DNA from: Panicum virgatum
Taxonomy: Eukaryota > Streptophyta > Magnoliopsida > Poales > Poaceae
DNA: 64,000 bases
Assembly: GCF_016808335.1 (NCBI RefSeq)
Contig: NC_053145.1
Location: 434,001-498,000, forward strand
Reading direction: 5' to 3'
The notes under the pieces are model-generated. The model had not been told where the DNA came from. It saw nothing but the letters and a program-made list of their open reading frames with translations, and ran no database searches. Shown here one piece after another: positions 1-11,872 of this stretch. The translations under genes and the position numbers were made by a program. Positions within the stretch are counted from its first letter, which is position 1. Every line of letters starts with the position of its first letter.

Positions 1-1
1 G

Positions 2-85
2 TATCTCGTCCACCACCTTTTTCAGGCTGATGGACTAGATATGATTCAGCATGCATTCACAGCCGTCAATAGCATGTGTAGGTAG
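2..85 (+). CDS. 3' end of an unidentified gene, truncated by window edge
   Basis: A reading frame is open from base 2 and ends at a TAG at 83-85. It gives a 27-residue tail ending AFTAVNSMCR. A possible splice acceptor (tttttcag) lies at 18-25, so the last exon may begin at base 26. The downstream sequence is AT-rich, as expected for a 3' UTR. I do not recognise the protein from this fragment. A chance open frame of this length is possible, so the call is tentative. Confidence 0.35.
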   Translation, partial: YLVHHLFQADGLDMIQHAFTAVNSMCR

Positions 86-387
86 GTCACCTGCCAGTCG
101 TCATCAGTCAAGTTTAATCTTTCCGGGCCCTCACTTGGTTTCTAATTTGCATCCTAGCTTTACTCATCCTTTATTATGCATCTTGCTTGTTTTTATTAGA
201 GACTATCACTTGCTATATTGTTTGTATTGCCAATGAATGATTCCAGAAGAATGGTAATGTGTGAGGCAAAAGGATAACATGCGACGACATGTGCTCTAGC
301 AGCTACTAGGATTTTGACTCTTTGACCCCTTTGAGTTGCTTACTACTGTATCTTATCAGTTCCATACATACAACAAGCATGCTGTTA
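86..387. other. Unannotated AT-rich stretch, possible 3' UTR
   Basis: No coding signal is visible. It may hold the 3' UTR of the gene ending at 85. An AATGAA-type polyadenylation-like hexamer occurs near 233. Confidence 0.3.
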
Positions 388-543
388 CCCTCTGTTCCAA
401 ATTACCCAAATTACAGGTCGTTTTGGCAAATTTACATATGTAGGTTTTGCTATGCATCTAGATAAATAATACTATGTCTAATGTGCAGTAAATATTATGC
501 ATCTAGATTTGCTAAAATGACATACAATTTGGAATGGAGGCAG
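388..543. mobile_element. Stowaway-type MITE (Tc1/mariner)
   Basis: The left end reads ccctctgttccaaatta and the right end reads caatttggaatggagg, which are inverted copies of the familiar grass Stowaway terminus. A TA dinucleotide flanks each end (386-387 and 544-545), matching the TA target of this superfamily. The internal sequence is AT-rich and also partly inverted (gcatctaga/tctagatgc-like arms), so the element can fold on itself. The length of 156 bp is normal for Stowaway. Confidence 0.8.
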
Positions 544-545
544 TA

Positions 546-1299
546 GTAAGTAGTAATCATAGTAGGGGTACAGCCACACGCACGCCTCGAGACAGGACTT
601 TGTGGGGGTCCATGGCGCCTCCTTCCTGCTGAGCTCGGCTCCATACTCACCGCACCCGACCTCACCAGCTTGGTGGAAACCATGGCGGGCCCGGGCCCGT
701 GGAGGTCTGCCTGCCTGCTCTGAGGGTCCTGGGAAAGAGATCGATGAGATGCAGAGGGTCTACGATGCCAGCCGAGTCGCAGCAGGAACAATAATTTGAT
801 GCAGCAGCGGTAGTATGAAGCGTGTCTCTTTAATTTGTCGCACAACAGAATGCCTGCAGCAGGTTTGCTGCATCTGATGGCAGAGCATGCCTGCAGTTGA
901 AATATTATATAGAATTGCATTGGTTGGGATCGAATGCATTGTTTGTTATCTACTGTCTGTTCTTGTTCTTGTGCAGAACGAAGAAACAGAGAACCGATCG
1001 AGAAGCCAATAATAGTCAAACTGATTCATCATCAGATACAGAGTAGTAGATAGATCATGCATGCATCAATAAGCAGCCTTCTTTATTATTCCTTGTTCCG
1101 TGATTCATCTGATGAAACCCGGCCTACCATTAACACACATGCATATTTAATCACCAGCACAGCACAGCACGCACACGGAAAAAAAAAGATCAGAAGAAAC
1201 AGACTAGAATCAATTAGATAGCAAGATGATGAATTGAACAAGATCGATATATAGGTAATGCATGCATCTTGATCATCATCTTCATCCTCCACGCATCTA
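546..1299. other. Intergenic; GC-rich island without a recognisable gene
   Basis: A GC-rich patch at about 575-735 has short open frames on both strands, but I recognise no domain and no consistent exon structure. From 800 to 1299 the DNA is AT-rich and lies downstream of the PMEI-like gene on the minus strand, so part of it should be that gene's 3' UTR. Confidence 0.4.
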
Positions 1300-1890
1300 T
1301 CATGCGGCGGCGTGGGTGAAGCCGAACGCGATGTGCGCCATCCGGCCGTACTCCCTGTCGTGCGCGGCGACGGGGACGCTCTCCTCGCCCTTCCAGGCGT
1401 CCTCGCAGCTCTCTGATGCGCCCAGCGCTGCGGACAGCTGCTCCATGGCCTTGCCGTAGATCTGCGTCTTGAGGTTGTCCAGCGCGTCGCGGAGGAGGTC
1501 GGCGGCGCCGCCGTACTGCTCCAGGCAGTGGTTGAAGCGCGCGCGCGCGTGCGGCGACTCCTCCAGCTCCGCCAGGTCGTCGATCTTGGCCTCGGTGCTG
1601 GCGGCGTGGTCGATGGCCATCTTGGTGGCCACCATGGCCAGGCCCTGCATGTTGCCGGCCTCCTTGCTGCGCGGGTCCGCCCCCAGCGACTCCACGCAGT
1701 GCTCGTAGGCCACGCCGGCGTGCGTCTCCGACGCGCCGCGGCACGCCGCCTCCACGCTCACCGGGTTCGCGCACTCTGTCGTCGTCGTCGTCGGCACCAA
1801 CTCAATCTCCATCTCCGCCGCCTGCGCCGGTGCGACACCGCTTACCAAGAGGAGGAGGCAGAGCGATGACAGCCCACTCATCGCCGCCAT
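1300..1890 (-). CDS. Plant invertase/pectin methylesterase inhibitor (PMEI) domain protein
   Basis: An intronless 196-residue protein. Residues 1-25 form a hydrophobic signal peptide (LSSLCLLLLVSG core, APAQAA cleavage region), so secretion to the apoplast is expected. The rest is a helical PMEI-type domain with the family's four conserved cysteines, seen here as Cys50/Cys65 and Cys122/Cys162. In the family these form two disulfides, one in the N-terminal hairpin and one in the four-helix bundle. Characterised members inhibit pectin methylesterase or acid invertase by binding the enzyme 1:1; which target applies cannot be read from sequence. The full length matches the usual 170-210 residues. 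An ATG four codons in is an alternative start, but the first keeps a better signal peptide. There is no frameshift or internal stop. The extremely high GC at third positions is typical of grass intronless genes. Confidence 0.88.
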   Translation of the reverse strand: MAAMSGLSSLCLLLLVSGVAPAQAAEMEIELVPTTTTTECANPVSVEAACRGASETHAGVAYEHCVESLGADPRSKEAGNMQGLAMVATKMAIDHAASTEAKIDDLAELEESPHARARFNHCLEQYGGAADLLRDALDNLKTQIYGKAMEQLSAALGASESCEDAWKGEESVPVAAHDREYGRMAHIAFGFTHAAA

Positions 1891-3184
1891 TGCTTGCTTG
1901 CCTGCCTTCTTGTTTCTCTCTTCTTCTTCTTCTTCTTCTTGTCGTACTAGTACTAGCTATATGTACTAGAGCGCGCGCGGGAAGAAGAGAGAGGTGTGTA
2001 TATGTATGTGTCCAATGGGAACAATGGCATAGATAGCTAGATAGATGCAGGCGGCAGAGGATGGATCGGAGGCAGGCAAGCAGGGAGAGGCCGGGAGCAA
2101 TGCTCGCTCGCTCGCTAGTTAATTCAGGGATCTGATGCAATGCAAGACACGAAGACCTCTTCTTCTTCTTCTTCTTCTTCTCCGGCCTGGTCGATGCGGC
2201 GATGCCTCTATTAGTACTATTAGCAGGCCGGCCGGGCCATCCATCGAGAGGCCTCGGCTCCATCGTTGAATGCTTCAACATGCAGGCCTGCCTGCATGCA
2301 TCGGCACAAGGTCATCTGCTGCTTAGCCTAGCTATTTTGGTATATATCGTCTGATCGTAGCATGGCATTCGTCCGATGGAACTGAGAGAGAATTGTGTCT
2401 CTGTATTGCCTACGTCAGGCTGAACTGATCGTCATATATAGCCTGCAATTCAAAAACTGAGCATCCATCGCTTCTGAATTCTCTATCCCCCGTCATAGAT
2501 CCGACCCCTTCCTGCACTATCTATTTTTTTCTTCTTCCACCATGCTTGCAGATGCAGCTACGTACTGTAAAGAACTGGATGCTAGCAGCCTAGATGATAT
2601 ATATGCTCGTGGGTTTCCTTTTTCTGTCAGGACCGATCAAGATCTAGAATATATAGCACTGCTAACAGGTGCCAAGTGAACCCGCATTCTCTGTTTTCCC
2701 TGCAAGAAATAAATAAAAAAATGATTGGATTGAGACATGGGCATGTCCACAAGACACAATTTTGGCGGAGAGCAATTCGATTTCAGAACACAATGATAAG
2801 GCTCGAATACTATATGTATAGTATAGACATTTCTAGGAGTGAGCTTATTTCAGCTTGTCTATTTTCGACTTATTTCGACTCATTCCAATTTATTCTAATA
2901 CTATTGAATCAGTCGAAATCATCGGAAATCAGCTGATTTTTTTCCCAGCCGAACAGCCGAGCAGGTACCCACCTATAGAGATCCCTCTTTATTCGTCGTT
3001 TGTTGCTCCTCATGGTCGGCCTCTTCATCCACTGCTTGTTTGTTATCTGCGCAACATGCCGAGGCATCCATCTTCTTTCCCCACAGCAATCATCAGTGGG
3101 GAACCTAGAATGCTGCATTTTTTAAACACCCCCAATAAATAAATAATAAAGAACTCTATGTCACCACCCACTTATATATGCAGA

Positions 3185-3190
<6 letters not shown>
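1891..3190. other. 5' flank of the PMEI-like gene and intergenic DNA
   Basis: No gene is seen. Two runs of tct/ctt triplets (about 1918-1940 and 2158-2180) flank the likely 5' UTR/promoter of the minus-strand PMEI gene. From 2836 to 2960 there is a MITE-like patch rich in gctta/agctga and 'cagccgaacagccgagc' motifs that recur in grass repeats. Nothing else is recognisable. Confidence 0.4.

Positions 3191-3254
<64 letters not shown>
3188..3254. repeat. (TA)n microsatellite
   Basis: An uninterrupted run of TA dinucleotides of about 66 bases, lying 58 bases from the orphan WAT1 exon. It is likely to be length-polymorphic. Confidence 0.95.
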
Positions 3255-3255
<1 letters not shown>

Positions 3256-3311
3256 TCGGCATCACATACAACTGTTATATATATATATTGAACAGGAAAA
3301 GATGGAGCTAC

Positions 3312-3462
3312 CTGCCAAGATAGATCTGCTCGTGGAGGAAGAAGAAATCAATGATGGCTACCATGATCTGGATGATGGGGATGAAGGCTGCAGTGAAAAC
3401 TGGACCCCTCTTGTGGACACACCAGGTCATTATCAGGAAGCCCGCTGCGGACGCTATGATGC
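3312..3462 (-). pseudogene. Orphan exon of a WAT1-related (EamA/MtN21-like) transporter
   Basis: The minus strand encodes an open segment with GFLIMTWCVHKRGPVF, AAFIPIIQIMVAIID and FLHEQIYLG. This is the same segment as exon 5 of the complete WAT1-related gene at 18640-18791 (GFLAMSWCIEQRGPVF, LHEQLHLG). It ends at a correct donor (CAG/GTAG at 3312/3311). The acceptor side is weak: GGC after TTAG in the paralogue is here reduced to TTAAG-GC. No preceding or following exon is visible within several kilobases, and a fold-back element abuts it on its 5' side. It is best read as a gene remnant or a fragment carried by a transposon, not a functional gene. Confidence 0.75.
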
Positions 3463-3490
3463 CTTAATACCATATATATAATAAAGTCAA

Positions 3491-4181
3491 TCACCGGTCC
3501 CTAAACTTGTGTCGTTGTGTCATCCCGGTCCCTAAACTAGAAAATCAAACGTTTCCATCCTCAAATTTGTTCAATCATGTCATTCCGGTCCCTAAACTTG
3601 ATTTTGAGTCTCATATGGATCCAAACAAGACGATCTAAAATCTATATATCCAATAGTAATTCATAATTTTTTCATATGAACTTGAATGAAAATAAACTTT
3701 ATATTAAAATGGTAGCCCTCGACCTAATCTACAATTTTGTAGTTGAAATATTTTTGAATTAAAATTGTTTAGGGTCTCAAAATATTGTTGTAAATTTATA
3801 AATTTTGAAATTTAAAAGTTAAAATTAAATTTTGGGACCCCAAACAATTTTAATTCAAAAACTTTTTGACTGCAAAGTTGTAGATCGCGTCAAGAGATAT
3901 AATTTTGATATAAAGTTTGTCTTCATTCGAGTTCATATGAAAAAGTTATATATTATTTTTTTATATAGAAGATTTAGATCGTCTGGTTTGGACTTAGATG
4001 ATATTCAAAACCAAATTTAGGGACTGGGATGACATGATTGGACAAGTTTGAGAATCTAAACAGATGGTTTATAAGTTTAGGGACCGGAATGACACAGCCA
4101 AACAAATTTAAGGATCAAAACGATCAATTTACGAGTTTAGGGATCGAAATGACACAGTCGAACAAGTTTAGGGACCGGTGA
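3491..4181. mobile_element. Fold-back (long inverted repeat) element, about 0.69 kb
   Basis: The left end (tcaccggtccctaaacttg) and right end (caagtttagggaccggtga) are inverted copies. The inversion continues inwards: a 'catatgaacttgaatgaa' patch near 3674 pairs with 'ttcattcgagttcatatg' near 3921, and 'acaattttgtag' near 3731 with 'gcaaagttgtaga' near 3871. Almost the whole element can therefore pair with itself. Several tandem degenerate copies of 'ggtccctaaactt' occur in each arm. No clear target duplication was found, so the superfamily (MITE, MULE-derived or fold-back) is left open. Confidence 0.75.
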
Positions 4182-4930
4182 CGCACTGTAAGGAAAATGG
4201 TCCCATTATGCCATTGTTTGTGATTTTAGTGATTGAGTAACAACGCAATCAATAGTAGAGGCCTCCAGTGACAAGAGCAGCACCAACCGCACTACAAGAT
4301 AACACAAGGCCTTTTGATGTGTCCCGTTTTCGGTCGCGAAGGTGCTATCCTCGTAACAGCCTAGTCCGTAGAAGGAAGCCCGTGCCAGCTATGGTTTAAC
4401 GGGTCAAGAACAAAAGAAGGCGCGCGGGGCATGCCTTGAGATAGCAAGTGCTATGTGTGTGTCTTGCTGTGCGTTGAGATAAAGTTGTAATTGTTTACAC
4501 TTGGATACCTTTCAGCAGAATTTGTCATTCTATAGCCCATTAATTGTTGTCACTAATTGACAGTACAATGATTTCAGTTGTGCTACTTTTTTTTCTTCCT
4601 CTTCTTTTGTCACTAGATAGATGAGATCCGTCTTCAATTAGTTTTCAGTGATAGACGTCCTATAGAGAAGGGAAATATCAAGTGCAGGAGTGTTTAACTG
4701 CCTTGCAAGTTGATGGATGATGAATAGCTAGTTAAGCCCCCGCATCGAATTCACTTTCTTCACGTCCATCCAATTACACAGTAGCAGCCAGCCCATTCTG
4801 CAGGTATGAATTCCCTTTTGGAATATATCCATTCAGCGCTACAGACAGGAGCCTTGCTTTTGCCTAGCAACAATGCACGTCCATGTCCACTGTCAGCAAA
4901 ATAAATGTGTAACCTTACACATGCGTGTAA
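4182..4930. other. Intergenic DNA with a fragment of an LTR-like repeat
   Basis: At 4187-4255 the sequence (tgtaaggaaaatgg, then tgattgagtaacaacgcaatc) closely resembles the inverted end of the solo LTR at 39618-41070. It is therefore a truncated relative of that LTR family in plus orientation. The rest shows no gene or repeat I can name. Confidence 0.5.
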
Positions 4931-5353
4931 GGCTACCTACAACGGTGCCATGTAAACCGCCCCCCACCCCACGGGGGAGCTGGGGGAATCCGATCCAACG
5001 GTTCCCCCCAAAGCTCCTCGTATATACAGTGAAACTCCTCTCATATATAGAGTGAGTTTCAACTCCCCCTATATCTCTAATCACACCGTTTCTTCGCGAT
5101 ATTAATCCTGTTTGAGCCCCGTAACATAATGATAATGCGTATTATGATAATACAAATACTGTATGATTTTTTTTAAATTCAAAAATAATAAATAAATAGT
5201 TAGTTAATGAGTGATAGTATATAGAGGGAATAGATATGGGGGGAATGGTTGGAGAGGAGTTATAGGGGGAAGAATCTTTTGGAGGGAGGTAGTAAAATAT
5301 AGTAAATAGTACGTTTAGGGGGAGTTGGATGGGGGGAATAGTTGAAGATAGCC
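4931..5353. mobile_element. Tourist-like (PIF/Harbinger) MITE, 423 bp
   Basis: The termini ggctacctacaac and gttgaagatagcc are inverted copies with two mismatches. Each is flanked by TAA (4928-4930 and 5354-5356), the three-base target typical of PIF/Harbinger elements. The left half is rich in c-runs (cccccaccccacgggggagctggggg) and the right half in g-runs (ggggggaatggttggagagg), which are partly complementary. There is no coding capacity. Confidence 0.72.
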
Positions 5354-5675
5354 TAACAAGATGGGCGACCACATCCACAGATTTACAAGGGCATGAAAAC
5401 AAGACAGGTAATAGGGTCCACATCAAACTCTTCCATCAAGGAGTCAACCAGGAACGGGAGAGGTATGTAGGGGAATTTGAACACGAAAATAATCTCACAA
5501 ACAATGACAATAGCATAGGAGCGCCTCTCCAATTACATAGCATCCTAAAACAGTACAAAACAGATAAAAAACTGATAAACTTGTGAAGTTTGTAATTGAC
5601 TAACCAAAAAACACAGCACAAAAACGATGAACCCAACTCTGTCTAACACAGGTTTCCCTAGCAGCAGCAAAGAGC

Positions 5676-7395
5676 TCACTGCTCCTCCGCGATTGGACCC
5701 TTGTCACTCACATAGATACCATCCAAGAACTTCCTGATATCCTTATTCTTTACGTGGCATTTCTGTTTACAACAAAAACAGAATTAAAAAAAACTCAGTT
5801 TATGATGGTAGATCAGGAGAAATGGTAAGGTGCATGTTCACCAACAATATCATTCCAATACAGTGGTGAGGTTTGCAGCTTGTAATGGAGAGATATGGCT
5901 TGTCACACAAGGGTAAACATTGACCCCACAAATTCTTAGATTGAATATATACAATTAGCAGCTATGGTATTGGTCTGAAATACCAACAATGATAAACATG
6001 CATCAAGAATGTTCGTGGAAACATAAATGGTCCAAAATTAACATTCAGTGAGGCAACACAATGCTTGAGCATGTTAATGAAAATGGAACATCACACCGTC
6101 CACCTGACTACTGTCCTGTAATTTTAAGTCCTAACAGGATGATAGGGAGTGAGTGGCTTAAAGTCAAAAGGTCAAAGGCTAAATCAGTGAACATTTACAA
6201 AACTAGCTGCAGTAAAACCAGAGAAGCAAGGACTCCAACCTGATTTATTAGGGCAGCAGAGCGAGAGACAAGCTCGATATCATTGCCATCAAGAATGAGC
6301 TCATCCTTGACCTTCTCAGAACGCAGAATGGTCACACCTTCAAGCATGTCAACCTTCCTCACCTATGCAAGGAAACCAAGAACCTCAGAACCCTTCAATT
6401 GAATGCATAATTCATAAGATACACACAGATCACATGTAGGAGAAATGGAACAGGTAAAACCACACCGAGGTGTAGACAAAGCACAGGGCACTCCTAAATC
6501 TTAATGGGAGAGTATAATGGAGAACTAAAATTAAAGCTCGTCCACCATATGTACAGAAAGGAACTAGGCCAGCCATTTTTCTTTTGGAGAAGGATAAGCC
6601 AGGCAATCAGAGTATGCATTATGCCACAGAGGTTCTGTATCCATCATCATTAGCGGATGCCACGGATCATGCAATGCCTTTTACTTGTTGTGATCGAGTC
6701 TCGGATGTAACTTAGCCTGCATGTGTGTGTTTTTCCTCTGTTTTTCCTCTACTCCTAAATCAGTGACCAGCATATGAATTGTAGTTGACCTAAAAACAAT
6801 AGTAAGTTGTACCCAGCAGCAGAGAATGTTATTCACATTATGCTATAATAATAAAAGCACCCACGAGGCTAGCACTAATTTGGATATGCAAATTGAACCC
6901 CTTGTGAATAAAACCCTATAGCATATCATTCCCTTACAATCACAATCACAAAATGTAGGCGAAAGAAAAATGGGATGAAGTGGAATAAAGGAAGGAAGAG
7001 GAAGGCCGGTGTTCAGACTAGTAGTGAGCACCTTCTTCTCTCCGAGAAAGTTCCTGATCTCGATGGCGGTGTTTGCGTTGGTGATGGAGGCGTTGATGGG
7101 GAAGTGAGCGTAGACGAATCGCATCTTGTAGCGGTATCCCTTGGTGACGCCGGTGATGAGGTTCTGGACGTGGGAGATGGCGGTGCGGATGGCGGCCATG
7201 GTGCGGCGGGTGCCGAACCAGGCGTCGACCTTGAGCTTGCGGCCGCCGTCCCTGCAGCTGGAAGTCGAGGTTGAGGTGCTTGAAGTTGCGGGTGAGCCTG
7301 CCGCGCGGCCCCTCCACCGTGACCACCTTCGCCGCCACCTTGACGGTGGCCTCCTCGGGGACGTCCATCGTTTCGGAAGCCAGGATGGTCTTCAT
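5676..7395 (-). CDS. RPL9: 60S ribosomal protein L9 (uL6), three exons, with one extra base in exon 1
   Basis: The protein is a component of the large cytosolic ribosomal subunit. Exons on the minus strand are 7395-7032, 6362-6240 and 5762-5676, with GT/AG junctions throughout. The start is [14 protein letters not shown]; later blocks include [94 protein letters not shown] and [17 protein letters not shown]. All are highly characteristic of plant L9. The total would be 190 residues, the normal length, if one base were absent. A run of three C at 7250-7252 (plus strand), where two are needed, shifts the frame after about residue 48, so the literal reading fails. Introns are retained, so it is not a processed pseudogene. 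Either a sequence/assembly error or a recently disabled copy would explain this. Confidence 0.9.
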
Positions 7396-7461
7396 CTTGG
7401 CCGGCGGGTGTGGCTGATTCGGCGGCGGCGGAGGGGAGGAGGCGAGAGAGACGAGCGCGGA

Positions 7462-7468
7462 TTTTATA
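7462..7468 (-). promoter_or_regulatory. TATA box of RPL9
   Basis: On the minus strand this reads TATAAAA, 67 bases upstream of the RPL9 start codon. It implies a short 5' leader of roughly 35-40 bases. Confidence 0.55.
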
Positions 7469-7515
7469 CGGGAACGGGAGGGCCGCCGCGGGTTACCCTA
7501 GGTAGGAGAGAAGGA

Positions 7516-7570
7516 TGGGCTGGGCTCACTTATTTTTTCAGTGGGCTCATTTTATTGATTGGGCTGGGCC
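7516..7570. promoter_or_regulatory. Cluster of site II (TGGGCY) elements upstream of RPL9
   Basis: Five TGGGCT/TGGGCC hexamers occur in 55 bases (7516, 7521, 7542, 7560, 7565). Site II elements bound by TCP factors are an established feature of plant ribosomal-protein promoters and link expression to cell proliferation. Their place 120-175 bases from the RPL9 start codon fits that role. Confidence 0.65.
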
Positions 7571-8083
7571 GGCTCATTGTTTCCCTTGCGCGCCTGGAGT
7601 AAGTTTCTGAGTATTTTGTGGTTTCACTTAGGAGTAGAGTAGTTTCTCATCAACAACAACAACAACAACAACAACAAGCTATATATAAATCCATTTTGCT
7701 GTGTGTTGAAAATAATATAAACATAATTAAAATAGCCTCAGGAGAGAAAATGTACCAATAGTAAATAATAAATACATGAGTGAAGCTAAGGGAGGTCTGG
7801 ATCGATCGACAACGTAACCATGAAACAAATATGTACAACAATATTCGATCGGAGGAGCCAATTATTTGGATGGATGCAAGCTGAGTTAAAAAGCTACTAG
7901 CTAGTAGAGTGATGGATGGAGGATGATACGAAGGAAGGAAGGCAGGCAGGCAAATTCATGGCACAACAAAATGATGGATATAATGTGGTGTATGTACTGA
8001 CGTGCGCCTGTATGTACGTACTATATATGCAGCATATACAAGATGGTGCTAGCTAGCTAGTGAGAATATGCATGCACGATGGT
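7571..8083. other. Intergenic region between RPL9 and LFNR
   Basis: Contains a (caa)n microsatellite at about 7650-7676 and many agctagct/catgcatg palindromes. The right part should be the 3' UTR of the minus-strand LFNR gene. No other feature was seen. Confidence 0.5.
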
Positions 8084-9944
<1,861 letters not shown>

Positions 9945-10283
9945 GGCGGTGTACTGATGAGTGGAAGGAGGCCCGAGAGATGGGACGATAGATAGCTAGA
10001 TGGAGGGAGGGGAGGGGATTGGGTTTGTAGTGCTCGCGGGAGAGGTGACTGATGAGTGGAAGAGAGACGAGATGAGGAGCAAGTGGTGCCCGGCCGTCGC
10101 CTCTCTCACTCTGTCTGCTTGCTCTTGTTTATTTGCCGCTCCCGTCCGTCACACCATATAAGCCCGCCCATTAATATTTGGTATTTCAGCCCATCCGCAT
10201 CTAATTTCAGCCCATTCTTTCATATATCCTCTTGTCTTGTGACACATTAATACAGCCCACGTAGAATCAACATTAACAAAATA
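9945..10283. other. 5' flank of LFNR
   Basis: Should contain the LFNR promoter on the minus strand. A TTATATGG motif (10152-10160 region, minus) is a possible TATA box, though it would imply a leader of about 200 bases. Several 'cagccca' motifs occur at 10185-10260. No gene is seen. Confidence 0.4.
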
Positions 10284-11872
10284 ATCCCTCTGTCCCAAAT
10301 TATTAGAGCATCTCCAAGAAAGTAACTATTTTTAGCTCTCTAGTTAACTCTTTATTTCACTCTCTAAACAGATTCCTCTGTATTGAATCTCTTGAATCTC
10401 TCTCTCTCAGCCTTATCTAGAGTAGACTAAGAAATAAAAAGGTATGGTCTCATATATATATAGCCTGAAATATCCATCTCCTTATTTATAGGTGGGGGGA
10501 TAATTCTCAAATTGGTAGTATAATTATTTCTGTCTATATAAATCTATATCTATACCTATTTCTAAAGCGAGTAAGGTTTTCACCTAATTTTTTGATTTGA
10601 TTCATCTTGTGTCATTGACAAGTGGGCCTTAGTCCATCCCGTATGCAAATCGGATCAATCCTCCGTCCACAATTTGATCACATAGATCTCTACAAATTAA
10701 CGAATGGATAGTTATGCGTTTTGATACTTATACCAACTTTGTTCGTAGCAACGCACGGACATAAATGTCTAATTATTTCTAAAGGAAGCAATGATTCCTT
10801 AGTCCATCAATCCAACTCCTATTCGAAAACCAGACAAGTTATTTGGAATCCCAATCCGAATATGATCAAATTATTCAAAATCTTAATAGGAACACGGACA
10901 ATTAATACCTCGCGTGCACGGTACGACATGTGCTGCACAGAGAGAATGGATACGAAGTTGGCGGTCTCATATAGATCCGCAAAAATTATATTACCCGTAG
11001 CAACATGCAGGTACACGTAACTACTAACTGGTAGCGGATTGCCCAATTTAGATGGACAATATGCATGATATCGATGGAGCCTAGGGAAGTACGGCATGAA
11101 TCCATGCCGTCCATTCAATTAGCTAAAGTTGAGATTCATCAAATACCATGAACAATAAGAATCCATCTGATGTTTTAGAATATGTGTACTACTATTTAAT
11201 TTCCATAACCTACTTAAAAGTAGGCACCTTTCTACTTTTCTAGTGATGCGTACACAAGTTTTCTATTTTGTGGGAAAAAGAAGATGAAATGCTCTAACAT
11301 CCCTATATATGCATGTCTTGGTGCTCATCGATCATTCGATTATTCTACTCGAAAGAAGAATTGAATATTATATATTTATATATATATATACACACACAGT
11401 GAGAGAGAGGGATCGAATGCCCCCCACTAACTGATTTGCAAATGCATGAACAATATAATATAATATAATATAATTGAGTGACATCAGCTGCTTGCGTTGA
11501 TCGGTCCGGAGCATCGGATTCGCAGGGCAGCAGCGAAAAGCTTAGTTTATTTTTTATCTTTCTTTATATTAATAAGAGGATCTAGCTAGCTCTGTATTAC
11601 TTTTCACTTTTAGTCGTCAGAGCTGGGATGTTGTACGTGTGCTTAATTAATTTTAGCTTATTAAGAGAAAGCGACATCGGCTTACTAGTTAAGAAAATCC
11701 TTCAAACTCTAGCTTCCCTGGCCAGCAAGAAGTATTTTTTTTTAACCTCAGCCACTATAAATCATACCCAGAACGTGAGAAATACCACTGGAGGCATCTA
11801 ACCAAATCAGCTGGAGGCCCGTTCGCTTGTCCATCCTACCACGCAATGAACATCATTACTCTACTCTGCAAA

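Noticed and set aside
495..1019. 174-codon minus-strand frame near the left edge
   Set aside because: It spans AT-rich and GC-rich patches and the end of a MITE, and contains no recognisable domain or signal; likely chance.
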